A stretch of 64,000 bases of DNA from CADEEN01 sp963840805 (GTDB lineage: Bacteria > Pseudomonadota > Gammaproteobacteria > Burkholderiales > Burkholderiaceae_C), in the NCBI GenBank assembly GCA_963840805.1, contig CAWJAJ010000016.1, positions 248,001-312,000 on the forward strand. The letters run 5' to 3'. The translations under genes were made by a program, and so were the position numbers. Under the pieces are notes generated by a model. That model saw nothing but the letters and a program-made list of their open reading frames with translations, made no database searches and was not told the origin of the DNA. Below are positions 7,743 through 15,731 of the stretch, piece after piece. Numbering within the stretch: the first letter of the stretch is position 1; every line of letters begins with the position of its first letter.

Positions 7743-9142
7743 CACCGGCGCGAACGCAGCGCGCCCGCCACCACCACGACGAACAGCAAGCCGCCGACGA
7801 TGGCCACCAGCCCGCCCAGGCCCATCAGGCCCATGCCGGCGATCTCGCCGGTGCTGCGCAAGACCTGCTCGGCGCCGGCGACCTTGCGCTGCACGCCGTA
7901 GCCGCCGGACCAGACCAGCCCGACGATGTGCATCAACTGGCCCACGCCGTAGACGATCGGCTGCGCCACGGCCAGGCGGCCCTGCGGTGCGCGGTAGCCC
8001 AGCTTCGGCAGCAACAGCAGCACCAGACCCATCAGCGCCAGCGTCACACCGACGATGCAGCCGTGGTAGTGCGCCGGGATCTTGACGTTGCTGCCGCTGA
8101 TCGCCAGGCCGATCACGCCACCGGCGGCAAACAGCAGCATCGACGACCACAGCGCCGCCCGCAGCGGACGTGCCTGCGGCGCCAGGCCGCGCAGCGGCAG
8201 CAGCGCCAGCAGCACCGCCAGCGCCACCGGCAGGATCGCCACACCGCCGCCGAAGCGCATCGCCGCGGTGTGCAGCGCGCGGTGCTCGACGCTGGCCACG
8301 TCGTGCGCCAGGTAGGCGTAGGGCGTGACGAACACGCTCGCCAGCGCCAGGGCGAACAGCAGCAGCACGACGCGCGGGCTCAGCGCGATGCGCGCGCCGC
8401 AGGCCTGCGCCAGCCACAGCCAGCCGACCAGCATCACCAGCGTCCAGGTGAACTGCAGCGCGTGGCCGACGCCCCAGAACAGGATCTCGTAGTAGGCCTT
8501 GCCGTCGAGCGCCACCGGCACCAGCGCGAGCGAGGCCGCCAGCGCCAGCAGCGCGACCGCGGCCGAGACGACGCTGGCGTTGAGGCCGAAGCGCAGCGCG
8601 CCGGCACCGTCGACACGGGCACCGATGCGCCGTGCCGCCCACAGGCTCCTCGCCACCAGCAGCGCCGCGCCGGCGCCGAAGATCACCAGGCCGGCCAGGA
8701 ACAACGGGCTCGCGAGCACCGGGATGTAGTTGGCCATGATCGGCATGCCCGGGCCGACGAACGCCGCCGCGCACATCAGCAGCGTGCCGGCCACGCACAG
8801 GCCGAGCGCCGCCCAGCTCCAGGCCGCACCGCGCGCCGAGCTGTTCAGGCTCCACAGCATGCCGGCGATGGCGGTGAACCAGACCAGCACCGACAGATCG
8901 ACATGCACCACCAGCGCGACACGGAAGAAATCGGGCGTCGTGAGCCAGCCGTTGATGCCCGGCGTGCGCGCCAGCACCAGCAGCAGCGAGTACAGCCCCG
9001 AGCCGATCAATGCGGCGAGGCCCAGGTGCAGCCAGCCGCGCGCCAGCGCACGCTGCGCGTCGTCGGCGATCGGCAGGTGATAGTCGGCCGCGGCCAAAGC
9101 CGGAGAAGGAGCCCACAACGGGCGCAGCGAGGAGGTGTTCAT
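7742..9142 (-). CDS. Heme-copper oxidase-like subunit I, CuB ligands apparently incomplete
   Basis: 466-residue protein with about 12 membrane helices, related to the cbb3/NOR-like end of the heme-copper superfamily. Expected heme ligands are visible: H80 in helix II (VVHVDLSVLVW), and H358/H360 in helix X (IPAHYHGCIVG). H227 occupies the helix VI CuB position (FWGVGHALQF), without the crosslinked tyrosine. The adjacent HH pair of helix VII is not found; the aligned stretch reads VTPYAYLAHD. H280, H287 and H291 lie nearby but outside the canonical place. The protein may therefore have an altered metal site and may not be a standard terminal oxidase. Start at 9142 has a GGAG-type site. It follows the one-helix protein gene and is coupled to the cytochrome b reductase downstream. 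Confidence 0.75.
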   Translation of the reverse strand: MNTSSLRPLWAPSPALAAADYHLPIADDAQRALARGWLHLGLAALIGSGLYSLLLVLARTPGINGWLTTPDFFRVALVVHVDLSVLVWFTAIAGMLWSLNSSARGAAWSWAALGLCVAGTLLMCAAAFVGPGMPIMANYIPVLASPLFLAGLVIFGAGAALLVARSLWAARRIGARVDGAGALRFGLNASVVSAAVALLALAASLALVPVALDGKAYYEILFWGVGHALQFTWTLVMLVGWLWLAQACGARIALSPRVVLLLFALALASVFVTPYAYLAHDVASVEHRALHTAAMRFGGGVAILPVALAVLLALLPLRGLAPQARPLRAALWSSMLLFAAGGVIGLAISGSNVKIPAHYHGCIVGVTLALMGLVLLLLPKLGYRAPQGRLAVAQPIVYGVGQLMHIVGLVWSGGYGVQRKVAGAEQVLRSTGEIAGMGLMGLGGLVAIVGGLLFVVVVAGALRSRR

Positions 9143-9194
9143 TGCCGTTCTCCATGGCGCCGAAGCGGCACCCGCGACGCATGAGCCGCTGCGG

Positions 9195-9278
9195 CCAAGC
9201 GACCGCCGCGGATCCGGCTCTGCCGGTCCGCTGGCGGTGCCCCCTCGAGGGGGAGCGCCGAAGGCGCTTCGGGGGTGG
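9195..9278. repeat. GC-rich intercistronic repeat, copy 1
   Basis: An 84-bp element containing CCGCCGCGGATCCGGC, CCGGTCCGC, CCCCCTCGAGGGGG and GCGCCGAAGGCGCTTCGGGGG. It is about 85% identical by eye to 13103-13187 and partly to 41566-41628 in the opposite orientation. It holds nested hairpins and fills the gap between two operon genes. Similar elements recur between genes in Burkholderiales genomes. Confidence 0.75.
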
Positions 9279-9279
9279 T

Positions 9280-9810
9280 TCATTGCAATGTGATGCCGCC
9301 TTGATTGGCGTCGAAATCGATGACCAGGACCTGCGCCGGTGCGAGCTTCACCGTCGCCTCGCGCCGGTAGGCGAAGCCGGGGTGGCGTGCGTCGTCGTTG
9401 AGCCGCACGGCGATGCGCTGCTCGCCTGCGGCGACGACCAGCCGCTGGTAGACCGCCGAGGCGCCGTCGCGTGACAGCCCGGACGGCGCCGCGGTGCGGC
9501 GCAACGCCGGCACGCCGCCGACATCGACCTCGACCGACACCGGCGAGCGCTCGCGCGGGCACTTCATCGGGGCGCGCATGTTCGGCGGCAACTTGGCGAG
9601 TTCGGCCTCGGTCTGCGGCCGGCAGTCGCCGACCGGCTTGCCGCTGTGCGTGAAGCTGACCTTGATCAGCGCCTGGTCGGGGCCCAGGTGGTGGTACACC
9701 GGCCAGCGCGAGAACACGCCGATGAACAGCGCGAACAGCGCGTACAGCACCACCTGGCCGGCCCAGGCGCGGGCCGGCAGGGCTGAACGGCGCGTGGCGA
9801 CTTCAGACAT
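9280..9810 (-). CDS. Conserved one-helix membrane protein of the operon, function unknown
   Basis: 176 residues; not assigned to a named family. A short cytoplasmic start (MSEVATRRSALPARAW) is followed by one membrane helix (about residues 18-36, QVVLYALFALFIGVF) and a soluble domain probably outside the membrane, rich in beta-strand-like segments. Two cysteines (CRPQ and KCPRERSP, around residues 63 and 84) frame the stretch LAKLPPNMRAPM; they could form a disulphide or bind metal. The gene overlaps the cytochrome b/4Fe-4S gene upstream by 8 bp, and the heme-copper-like gene follows after the repeat element. A membrane-anchored accessory or copper/heme assembly factor is plausible, but this rests on context alone. 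Confidence 0.7.
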   Translation of the reverse strand: MSEVATRRSALPARAWAGQVVLYALFALFIGVFSRWPVYHHLGPDQALIKVSFTHSGKPVGDCRPQTEAELAKLPPNMRAPMKCPRERSPVSVEVDVGGVPALRRTAAPSGLSRDGASAVYQRLVVAAGEQRIAVRLNDDARHPGFAYRREATVKLAPAQVLVIDFDANQGGITLQ

Positions 9811-11356
9811 TGCGCAGCCGCGGTTTGGGGCCGACGGCCTCGTGCAGCCCATGCACGCGCTCGCGCAGGCGCTGCAGGGCGTGGCGCAGCGCGGCCTCGT
9901 CACCCTGGTCGGCCCAGGCCAGTTCGAGCCGTTCACGCGGCACGACGTCGCGCAGGGGCGGCTCGCGCGCACCGGCCAGGCGCTGCGCGGTCCAGCGCTG
10001 GCCGAGGCGGTACTCGCAGCCGCCCGGGCGGCAGCCGCTGACCAGCACGCCGGCCGCGCCGTCGCGCAACGCGTACTCGACGAACGACGGCGGCAGTTGG
10101 CCGGTGCAGACCAGGCTGAACGCGGCCACGCCGGGGCCGGCCAACGGCGCGACGGCAGCACCCTGGTCGCAACCGAAAACGACGATCGGCCGCTCGGCGT
10201 GCAACGCGGCCAGGCCCTGCTGCATCTGCCGGCGCAGCGCGCCGATCGGCGCCGACGGCAGATCGATGCCGGTGACCAGCTCGGCGACGCTGCGAAACGG
10301 CGTCGACGACGGGCACGCGCCGACGCAGACGCCGCAGGCCGCACACAGATCGGCATCGACCTGTGCCATTTGCTTGCCCGGCTTGCCGTTCGGGTGCGGC
10401 ACCATCGTCACCGCCGCGAACGGGCAATCGGCAAAGCAGCGCCGGCAGCCATTGCAGTTGGCCGCGTCGACCACCGCCACCGGCGCGCGCGGCGGCTGCG
10501 GCAGGAACGGCAGTACGAGCAGCAACGACAACCCACCACCGACCAAGGCCCAGGCCCCGGCCGGCGATGCGGCCTCGGCCAGCGGGTGGATGAACAGCAG
10601 CAGCCAGTCCAGCCGCAGCGCCTGCGGCACCGTCGCCAGATCGGCCGGTGCGTGGCTGGTGACCGGCAGCGCGATGGCCAGCAGCAGCAGCGCGCCGAGC
10701 AGGCCCAGGCCCACCGGCCGCGGCGGCCACACCGCGGCGCGGGTCAGGCGCTGGATGTGGAACCACAGCGCGAACACCAGCAGCAGCGGCACGCCGATGT
10801 GGACGAAGACGAACAGCGAGAACAGCCGGTCGGTGACGGCACCGTTGGACAGGAAGTTGCGCGCCAGCGGCGCAGCCAGCAGCGGCAACGCATCGAACCA
10901 TTCGGCGGTGGCGACGGCCGAGTACTGGCCGAGCTGGTCCCAGTGCAGCCAGAAGCCGCCGATCGCGCTCGCGAACACCAGCACGATGGTCGGCACGCCG
11001 GTCAGCCACGGCTGGCGGCGCACGCCGCGGTAGCGGCCGAGCAGCCACTCGCGCAGCAGGTGCGCAGCCAGCGCGATCACGAAGGCATCGGCGGCGTAGC
11101 GGTGCAGGCTGCGCAGCAGGCCGCCGAGCCACGGCTGCTGCTGCGAAAGATCGACGATCGAGCGGTAGGCGCCCGCGACCGAGGTGTCGATCGCGACATA
11201 GAGAACGATGCCGCTGGCCACCAGCAGCCACAAACAGAGGAAGGCGATCTCACCGAGGTGGCGCAGCGGGTTGATCGGCGCCCCGACCACGGCGTCCAGG
11301 CCATGCTCGATACGGCGCCAGGCGGCGCGGGGGCCGGATTCATCGGAGTGCGACAT
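9803..11356 (-). CDS. Cytochrome b fused to 2x[4Fe-4S] and MvhD-like domain
   Basis: 517-residue fusion. Residues 1-285 form a cytochrome b/b6-type membrane domain with bis-His pairs H85/H99 and H186/H200. Residues 300-350 hold two 4Fe-4S motifs, C301-x2-C-x2-C-x3-C311 and C338-x2-C-x2-C-x3-C348. Residues 388-500 resemble the MvhD/FlpD hydrogenase iron-sulphur subunit, with C396, C417, C442 and C447 (VVFGCDQGA, LVCTGQLP, SGCRPGGCEYR). MvhD domains pass electrons between flavin-bifurcating heterodisulphide reductases and partner enzymes, so this fusion could tie such chemistry to the quinone pool. It is a clear paralogue of the 5826-7742 cytochrome b domain. Its start overlaps the SCO gene by 17 bp. 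Confidence 0.85.
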   Translation of the reverse strand: MSHSDESGPRAAWRRIEHGLDAVVGAPINPLRHLGEIAFLCLWLLVASGIVLYVAIDTSVAGAYRSIVDLSQQQPWLGGLLRSLHRYAADAFVIALAAHLLREWLLGRYRGVRRQPWLTGVPTIVLVFASAIGGFWLHWDQLGQYSAVATAEWFDALPLLAAPLARNFLSNGAVTDRLFSLFVFVHIGVPLLLVFALWFHIQRLTRAAVWPPRPVGLGLLGALLLLAIALPVTSHAPADLATVPQALRLDWLLLFIHPLAEAASPAGAWALVGGGLSLLLVLPFLPQPPRAPVAVVDAANCNGCRRCFADCPFAAVTMVPHPNGKPGKQMAQVDADLCAACGVCVGACPSSTPFRSVAELVTGIDLPSAPIGALRRQMQQGLAALHAERPIVVFGCDQGAAVAPLAGPGVAAFSLVCTGQLPPSFVEYALRDGAAGVLVSGCRPGGCEYRLGQRWTAQRLAGAREPPLRDVVPRERLELAWADQGDEAALRHALQRLRERVHGLHEAVGPKPRLRNV

Positions 11357-12162
11357 GCGGGCGGGGCTCGCGCCGGCGGCGCAGGCGGTCTAGCAGCAGG
11401 TGCACGCCGACGCTCGCGAAGAACGTCAAGCCGCCGGCGATCTCGAGGATCAGTTTGTAATCGTAGCGGTAGGCGCCGATCTCGGGGTCGTAGACGGTGC
11501 ACAGGATGCGCACGCGCTCGATCAGCGCGCCCAGGCTCACCTGTCGGGCCAGCGGCGCGGCACTCAGCAGCTGGCGCAGCGGCTCACCGAGCTGGGCCGC
11601 CGTCAGGCGATCGCCGTAGACCTGGCTGTGGATGCGGCCCTGCGCGTCGACGACGGTCACGCCCAGCAGATGGTCGAAGCCGGCCGGCGTGGCCTGGTAG
11701 GTGAAGCCGAAGTCCCGCGTGATGCGCTCGACGGTGGCCGGCGGCGGGCTCAGGAAGGCCCAGTTCGGCTGGTCGATGCGCTGCTGCGCCGCGAACGCGC
11801 GCATCGCGGTCGGCGAGTCGAAGGGCTGGTTGAAGCCGATGCTGACGACGTTGAACTGGTGCGCGCCGAACACCACGTCGAGGCCTTTCACCGCTTCGGC
11901 CAGCGCGCGGGTCTGCGTCGGGCAGACCTGGAAGCAGCCGGTGTAGATGAAGCTCACCAGCAGCGGCTTGCCGCGGTAGCTCGACAGCCGCAGCGGCCGG
12001 CCGTCACTGTCGAGCAGGGCATGGTCGGCCACGGCCGTGCCGATCACGGCCTGGCTGGCGCGCAGCGCCTCCTGTTCGTTCAGCGGGCTCGTCGGCAGCG
12101 ATCGCGGCGGTGCCGAAGGCCAGGGCCGCGAACGCCAGTGCGGATTCAACGCAGCGCCGCAT
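11340..12162 (-). CDS. SCO1/SenC copper chaperone (one frameshift)
   Basis: SCO-family protein of about 273 residues. The start MRRCVESALAFAALAFGTAA is a signal peptide; the thioredoxin-like domain carries the copper-binding CFQVC motif (CxxxC, context FIYTGCFQVCPTQTR) and a distal His (GFDHLLGVTVVD). A C-terminal membrane helix follows (ILEIAGGLTFFASVGVHLLL). SCO proteins deliver copper to the CuA centre of subunit II, consistent with the CuA protein three genes upstream. One extra C near 12086 (GAGCCCGCTG) shifts the frame between the signal peptide and the mature domain. The start overlaps the end of ctaB by 17 bp, which supports the reconstruction. Confidence 0.85.
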
Positions 12163-13042
12163 CGATGGCCACCGCCGCGAGCAGTGCACTGAGCTGCACC
12201 ATCGACGCGAAGAAGGCGGCCATCGCGGTCTGGCGGCTCGGTGCACGGGCCAGCGCACGGGTTCTGAACAGGAAGTAGCTGCCGCCGGCCAGCGCGCCGA
12301 CGAGCACGGCCGGGCCGGCGCCGAACGCCATCGGCAACAGCGACACCGCCACCAGCGCCATCGCGTTGGCATGGACGATGCGCGCGGCGCGCGGCACGCC
12401 CACCACCACCGGCAGCATCGGCACGCCGGCGGCGGCATAGTCGGCCTGGCAGGCGATGGCCAGGCTCCAGAAGTGCGGCGGCGTCCAGAGGAACAGCACC
12501 AGCGCCAGCAGCAGCGGCAGTGCGCCCAGCGTCGGATCCACCGCGGCCGCGCCGGCCAGCACCGCGAAGCTGCCCGACAAGCCCCCGATCACGATGTTGG
12601 CCCAGGTGCGGCGCTTCAGCCAGACGGTGTAGACGACGCCGTAGAAGAACGCGCCGAGGAAGATGAACAGCGCCGCGACGGCGTTGACGGCCCACCAGGT
12701 GGCGCCGACCGCCGCCGCGAGCAGCGCGCCGAACACCGCCAGCCACAGCGGCGAATGCGACAACGCGCCGCTGGCGAAGGCGCGGCGGCGGGTGCGCGCC
12801 ATCAGCCGGTCGCTGTCGGCCTCGATGTACTGGTTGAAGGCGCCGGCGCTCGCCGATGCCACCAGCACCGCCAGCGCCAGCACCCAGCCCTGCAGCGCGC
12901 CCACCGCGGGCCCGGGCGTGATCGCCAGGCCGGCAAGCGCGCTGATCATGATCAGCACGCCGATGCGCAGCTTGAAGATGCCGAGCACCGTGCGCGCGAG
13001 ACCCGCTGTCGCGCGCTCTGTCTGCAGCGTCGTCGTGTTCAT
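12146..13042 (-). CDS. ctaB: Heme O synthase (protoheme IX farnesyltransferase)
   Basis: 298-residue UbiA-type prenyltransferase with seven to nine membrane helices. The Asp-rich motif NQYIEADSDRLMARTRRR in loop 2-3 and YTVWLKRRTWANIVIGG/SGS further on are diagnostic of CtaB/CyoE, which attaches a farnesyl group to heme B to make heme O. Sitting inside an NO-reductase-like operon, it suggests that the enzyme uses heme O or, with CtaA encoded at 15732-16646, heme A, unlike cNOR and qNOR which use heme B. It lies between subunit I and SCO. Confidence 0.92.
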   Translation of the reverse strand: MNTTTLQTERATAGLARTVLGIFKLRIGVLIMISALAGLAITPGPAVGALQGWVLALAVLVASASAGAFNQYIEADSDRLMARTRRRAFASGALSHSPLWLAVFGALLAAAVGATWWAVNAVAALFIFLGAFFYGVVYTVWLKRRTWANIVIGGLSGSFAVLAGAAAVDPTLGALPLLLALVLFLWTPPHFWSLAIACQADYAAAGVPMLPVVVGVPRAARIVHANAMALVAVSLLPMAFGAGPAVLVGALAGGSYFLFRTRALARAPSRQTAMAAFFASMVQLSALLAAVAIDAALR

Positions 13043-13102
13043 GTCAGTGGCTCCACAGCGCTTCGCGCCACCCGCGACGGACGGACGGAATGCAGATCAG
13101 GG

Positions 13103-13187
13103 CCAAGCAGCCGCCGCGGATCCGGCTTCGCCGGTCCGCCAGCGGCGCCCCCTTGAGGGGGAGCGGCGAAGCCGCTTCCGGGGTGGG
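13103..13187. repeat. GC-rich intercistronic repeat, copy 2
   Basis: Same element as 9195-9278: CCAAGCAGCCGCCGCGGATC, CGGCTTCGCCGGTCCGC, CCCCCTTGAGGGGG, GCGGCGAAGCCGCTTCCGGGG. It begins one base after the stop of the subunit I gene and fills most of the space to ctaB. Stem-loops could punctuate or stabilise operon mRNA segments. Confidence 0.75.
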
Positions 13188-14886
13188 TCACGACAAGCCC
13201 CACAGCGACGACAGGTACTTCCAGTTGATGAAGTAGTACAGCACGAAGGCCAGCAGGAACACCATCGCCATCACGAAGGTGCCGGGTGCCGCGAAGCCCA
13301 TCGAGCCGGTGGTCTGCGCAGCCACCGCTCGGCGCGGTGCGCGGGATCGCCGTGAAGGTCGGATTCGTGACGCCGCGGTCGAGCGGCTTGCCCACCAGCA
13401 GCGAGCCGACCGTGATCAGGATGTAGATCGCGCCGCCGGCGATCGCCGCGATGCCCGCGATGCCGACCAGGCCCATCATCAGGTAGGCCGCGCCGGGCCA
13501 CTCGTAGGCCAACGCGTGGCCGTTGAAGGCCATGTCCCAGTGGCGGCGCGAAACGCCCAGCGTGCCCGCGCCCATCATCACCAGGCAGAAGAAGTACATC
13601 GACAGGCCGAACAGGTACGGCTGCCACTGCGCCAGCTTGGGCAGAATCATCTCGCGGCGGAACAGCACCGGGATCAGGTAGAAGGTCAGCGCCATGAAGG
13701 TCAGCGTGGTGCCGACGACCACCGTGGCGTGGAAGTGCCCCGGCACGTAGATCGTGTTGTGGATGATCATGTTCAGCTGCTCGGTGCCCATCATCACGCC
13801 CGAGATGCCGCCGAGGAAGCCGAAGCCGATGATCGAGATGAACACGCCCGAGAACGTCGGGTTGCTCCACGGCGCCTTGCGCAGCCACTCGAACAGGCCC
13901 TTGGTGAAGCCCTTCTGGCGCTGCGCGACTTCCATCGCGCCGGGGATCGTCAGGCCGTGGATCATCGAGGCCAGCACCGCGAAGTACATGAAGTAGCTGG
14001 TGTTGACGACCTTCCAGCCCGTCGACAGGCCCGGGTCGGCGAGCAGGTGGTGCGCGCTGGCCAGTTGCAGGAACAGGATGTAGAGCAGGAACGCGGTGCG
14101 GCTGACGCGCTCGCTCATCGGCTTGGCGCCGAAGGCGACCGCGGCCACCAGGTACCAGACCGAGATGTGCGCCGCCACGTTGATCTGCTGCGACGAATGG
14201 CCGAAGGCCCACCAGATCGTGCGGTAGACCAGCGGGTCGACGGCCTTGATCCAGCCGATCGACAGCAGGAAGGTCGGGATCAGGATGATCGCGCCCGAGG
14301 CGATCGTGAACACCGCGATGATCGCCGCCGTGATGGCGCCGAACGTGACCAGCGGCACCGAACCCTGGTAGGTCTTGTCGCGCTTGGCGATCACCAGCGT
14401 GCCGAAGAACACGAAGCAGCCGATCAGCGCGCCGACGGCGAACAGGATCAGGCCGGCGTAGAACGACGGCGCGGCCATCATCGGCACGTACGACGTCATC
14501 ATCACGCTCGAGCCGCCCTGGTACACCGCGACGTTGTTCATCACCGCGCCGATCAGCATCAGCGCGAAGGCGGCCCAGGCGACGTTGGGCGTCGCGATGC
14601 GGCAGCGCAGCAGCGTCGACGCGCAGAAGTACAGCACCGCGATCTCGAAGAAGATGATCCAGAAGATCAGCATGTCGATGCCGTGCGCGGTCAGCACCTG
14701 GTAGAAGGTGTCGGCCTCGAGCCAGTGGATCGCCGGCCAGCGTGTCAGCACCACGCCGATGGCCAGGATGCCGCCGATGAGCAGGAACACCACGGCCGTG
14801 ACGGCATTGGCGATCATCAGCTTCTCGGCCTGCGATTCAAACTGCAGCCCGGAGCGCGGGCAAGTGCGGTAGGTCGTTGTCGTCAC
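13188..14886 (-). CDS. Heme-copper NO reductase-like subunit I (sNOR type)
   Basis: About 565 residues if read through one frameshift near 13325. All six canonical histidines are present: H68 (helix II), H230 (helix VI), H279/H280 (helix VII) and H384/H386 (helix X, VPGHFHATV). In helix VI the oxidase motif HPEVY is replaced by HSSQQINVAAH, so the crosslinked tyrosine needed for O2 cleavage is absent. That feature, plus a partner CuA subunit and SCO, matches the sNOR group described from nitrifier coxB2A2-senC clusters. Proposed reaction: 2 NO to N2O using cytochrome c electrons. GTG start at 14886 follows GGGAGG. After the break, the correct frame encodes a last membrane helix (GTFVMAMVFLLAFVLYYFIN) ending at 13188. 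Confidence 0.82.
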
Positions 14887-14898
14887 GTCAGCCTCCCG

Positions 14899-15438
14899 CT
14901 ATTTAACGTACAGGCGGCCGACCATCGTGTGATGGTTGATGCCGCAGTATTCGTTGCACACCACCGAATAGGTCCCGGCCTGGTTCGGCGTCACCGTCAC
15001 CACGTGCTCGAAGCCGGGCACGATCTGGATATTGATGTTGGCCGGCTGCAGCGAGAAGCCGTGGTTGTAGTCCATCGAGGTCAGGTGCAGCTTGTAGGTC
15101 TTGCCCTTCTCGAGTTCGAGGATCGGCCAGAAGCTCCACAGCCGCGCGATCAGGTACACGTCGCTGCCGGGCGGCGGCGCCACCACCGGCGTCTTGTCGG
15201 CGGTCTCGGTGCGCACGGTGTACTTGTCGACCACCGCCTGCGCCTTGGCGGTGAACTTCTCCGGCGTCGTGCGGTAGGTCTCGGTGGAGAGGTTCTGCTT
15301 GCCCCAGATGTGCCAGCCGACCATCATGAAGAACATCACCAGGCACCAGACCAGCGCAATGGCGATCCAGGTGCCTTCGACGCGGTCGATCGGGTGCCGG
15401 TACCAGAGCCGTTCGGCGGGCGGGAGGATGGCGCTCAT
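14899..15438 (-). CDS. CuA-containing subunit II of the NOR-like enzyme
   Basis: 179 residues, start MSAILPPAERLWYRHPIDRV. One N-terminal membrane helix (about 24-43) anchors a periplasmic cupredoxin domain. The dinuclear CuA ligands are all present: H126 (DYNHGFS), C161, E163, C165, H169 and M172 (CNEYCGINHHTM). It accepts electrons from a soluble cytochrome c, probably the c551 encoded at 18174-18485. It is shorter than aa3 subunit II because it has a single helix, as in B-family and sNOR-type enzymes. It stops 12 bp before the GTG of subunit I. Confidence 0.9.
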   Translation of the reverse strand: MSAILPPAERLWYRHPIDRVEGTWIAIALVWCLVMFFMMVGWHIWGKQNLSTETYRTTPEKFTAKAQAVVDKYTVRTETADKTPVVAPPPGSDVYLIARLWSFWPILELEKGKTYKLHLTSMDYNHGFSLQPANINIQIVPGFEHVVTVTPNQAGTYSVVCNEYCGINHHTMVGRLYVK

Positions 15439-15448
15439 GTCGCGGCCC

Positions 15449-15610
15449 TCACTTGGCCACGGGCAGCGTGAGGATGTCGAACACCCCCCACACCGTGTAC
15501 AACACCATCGGCACCATCACGCCGAGAAACAGCAGCAGGAACGGGTTGTCCAGCAACTGCTGCATCCAGGGCACGGGGGCGGTGTCGTCGTCGTGTCGAT
15601 CGGCACTCAT
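15449..15610 (-). CDS. Small one-helix subunit, first gene of the NOR-like operon
   Basis: 53-residue protein MSADRHDDDTAPVPWMQQLL... with one C-terminal-half membrane helix (NPFLLLFLGVMVPMVLYTVWGVFDIL). It ends 10 bp before the ATG of subunit II. Small single-helix subunits are common first or last partners of heme-copper enzymes. No named family is recognised. It is the first gene of the operon; the region between it and ctaA (15611-15731) must carry the operon promoter, but no FNR-type box is visible there. Start ATG at 15610 is preceded by GAAGGAGAC, a strong ribosome site. Confidence 0.75.
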   Translation of the reverse strand: MSADRHDDDTAPVPWMQQLLDNPFLLLFLGVMVPMVLYTVWGVFDILTLPVAK

Positions 15611-15731
15611 GGCTTGTCTCCTTCGTCGGCCCGCGACAGGGCCGCGCCGAGCGATTCTGGGTAGCGCTGCGCAGCGCGAACATGAACCAGGATAAGAAAG
15701 CGCGAGGTCGCGCCGCCTACCATCGCCGACC

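Noticed and set aside
5826..9182. Single 1118-residue minus-strand protein
   Set aside because: The N-terminal part is the wrong frame of the heme-copper-like gene; the real fusion starts at the ATG at 7742 that overlaps the stop of that gene.
5811..9184. Very long open frames on the plus strand opposite the cytochrome b and heme-copper genes
   Set aside because: They are antisense shadows in GC-rich DNA: Arg/Gln/His-rich text without domains, while the minus strand has complete families.
15660..15680. GCGCTGCGCAGCGC palindrome in the ctaA/NOR operon gap as a regulatory site
   Set aside because: A fully GC palindrome of this length is expected by chance at this base composition, and no known regulator site matches.
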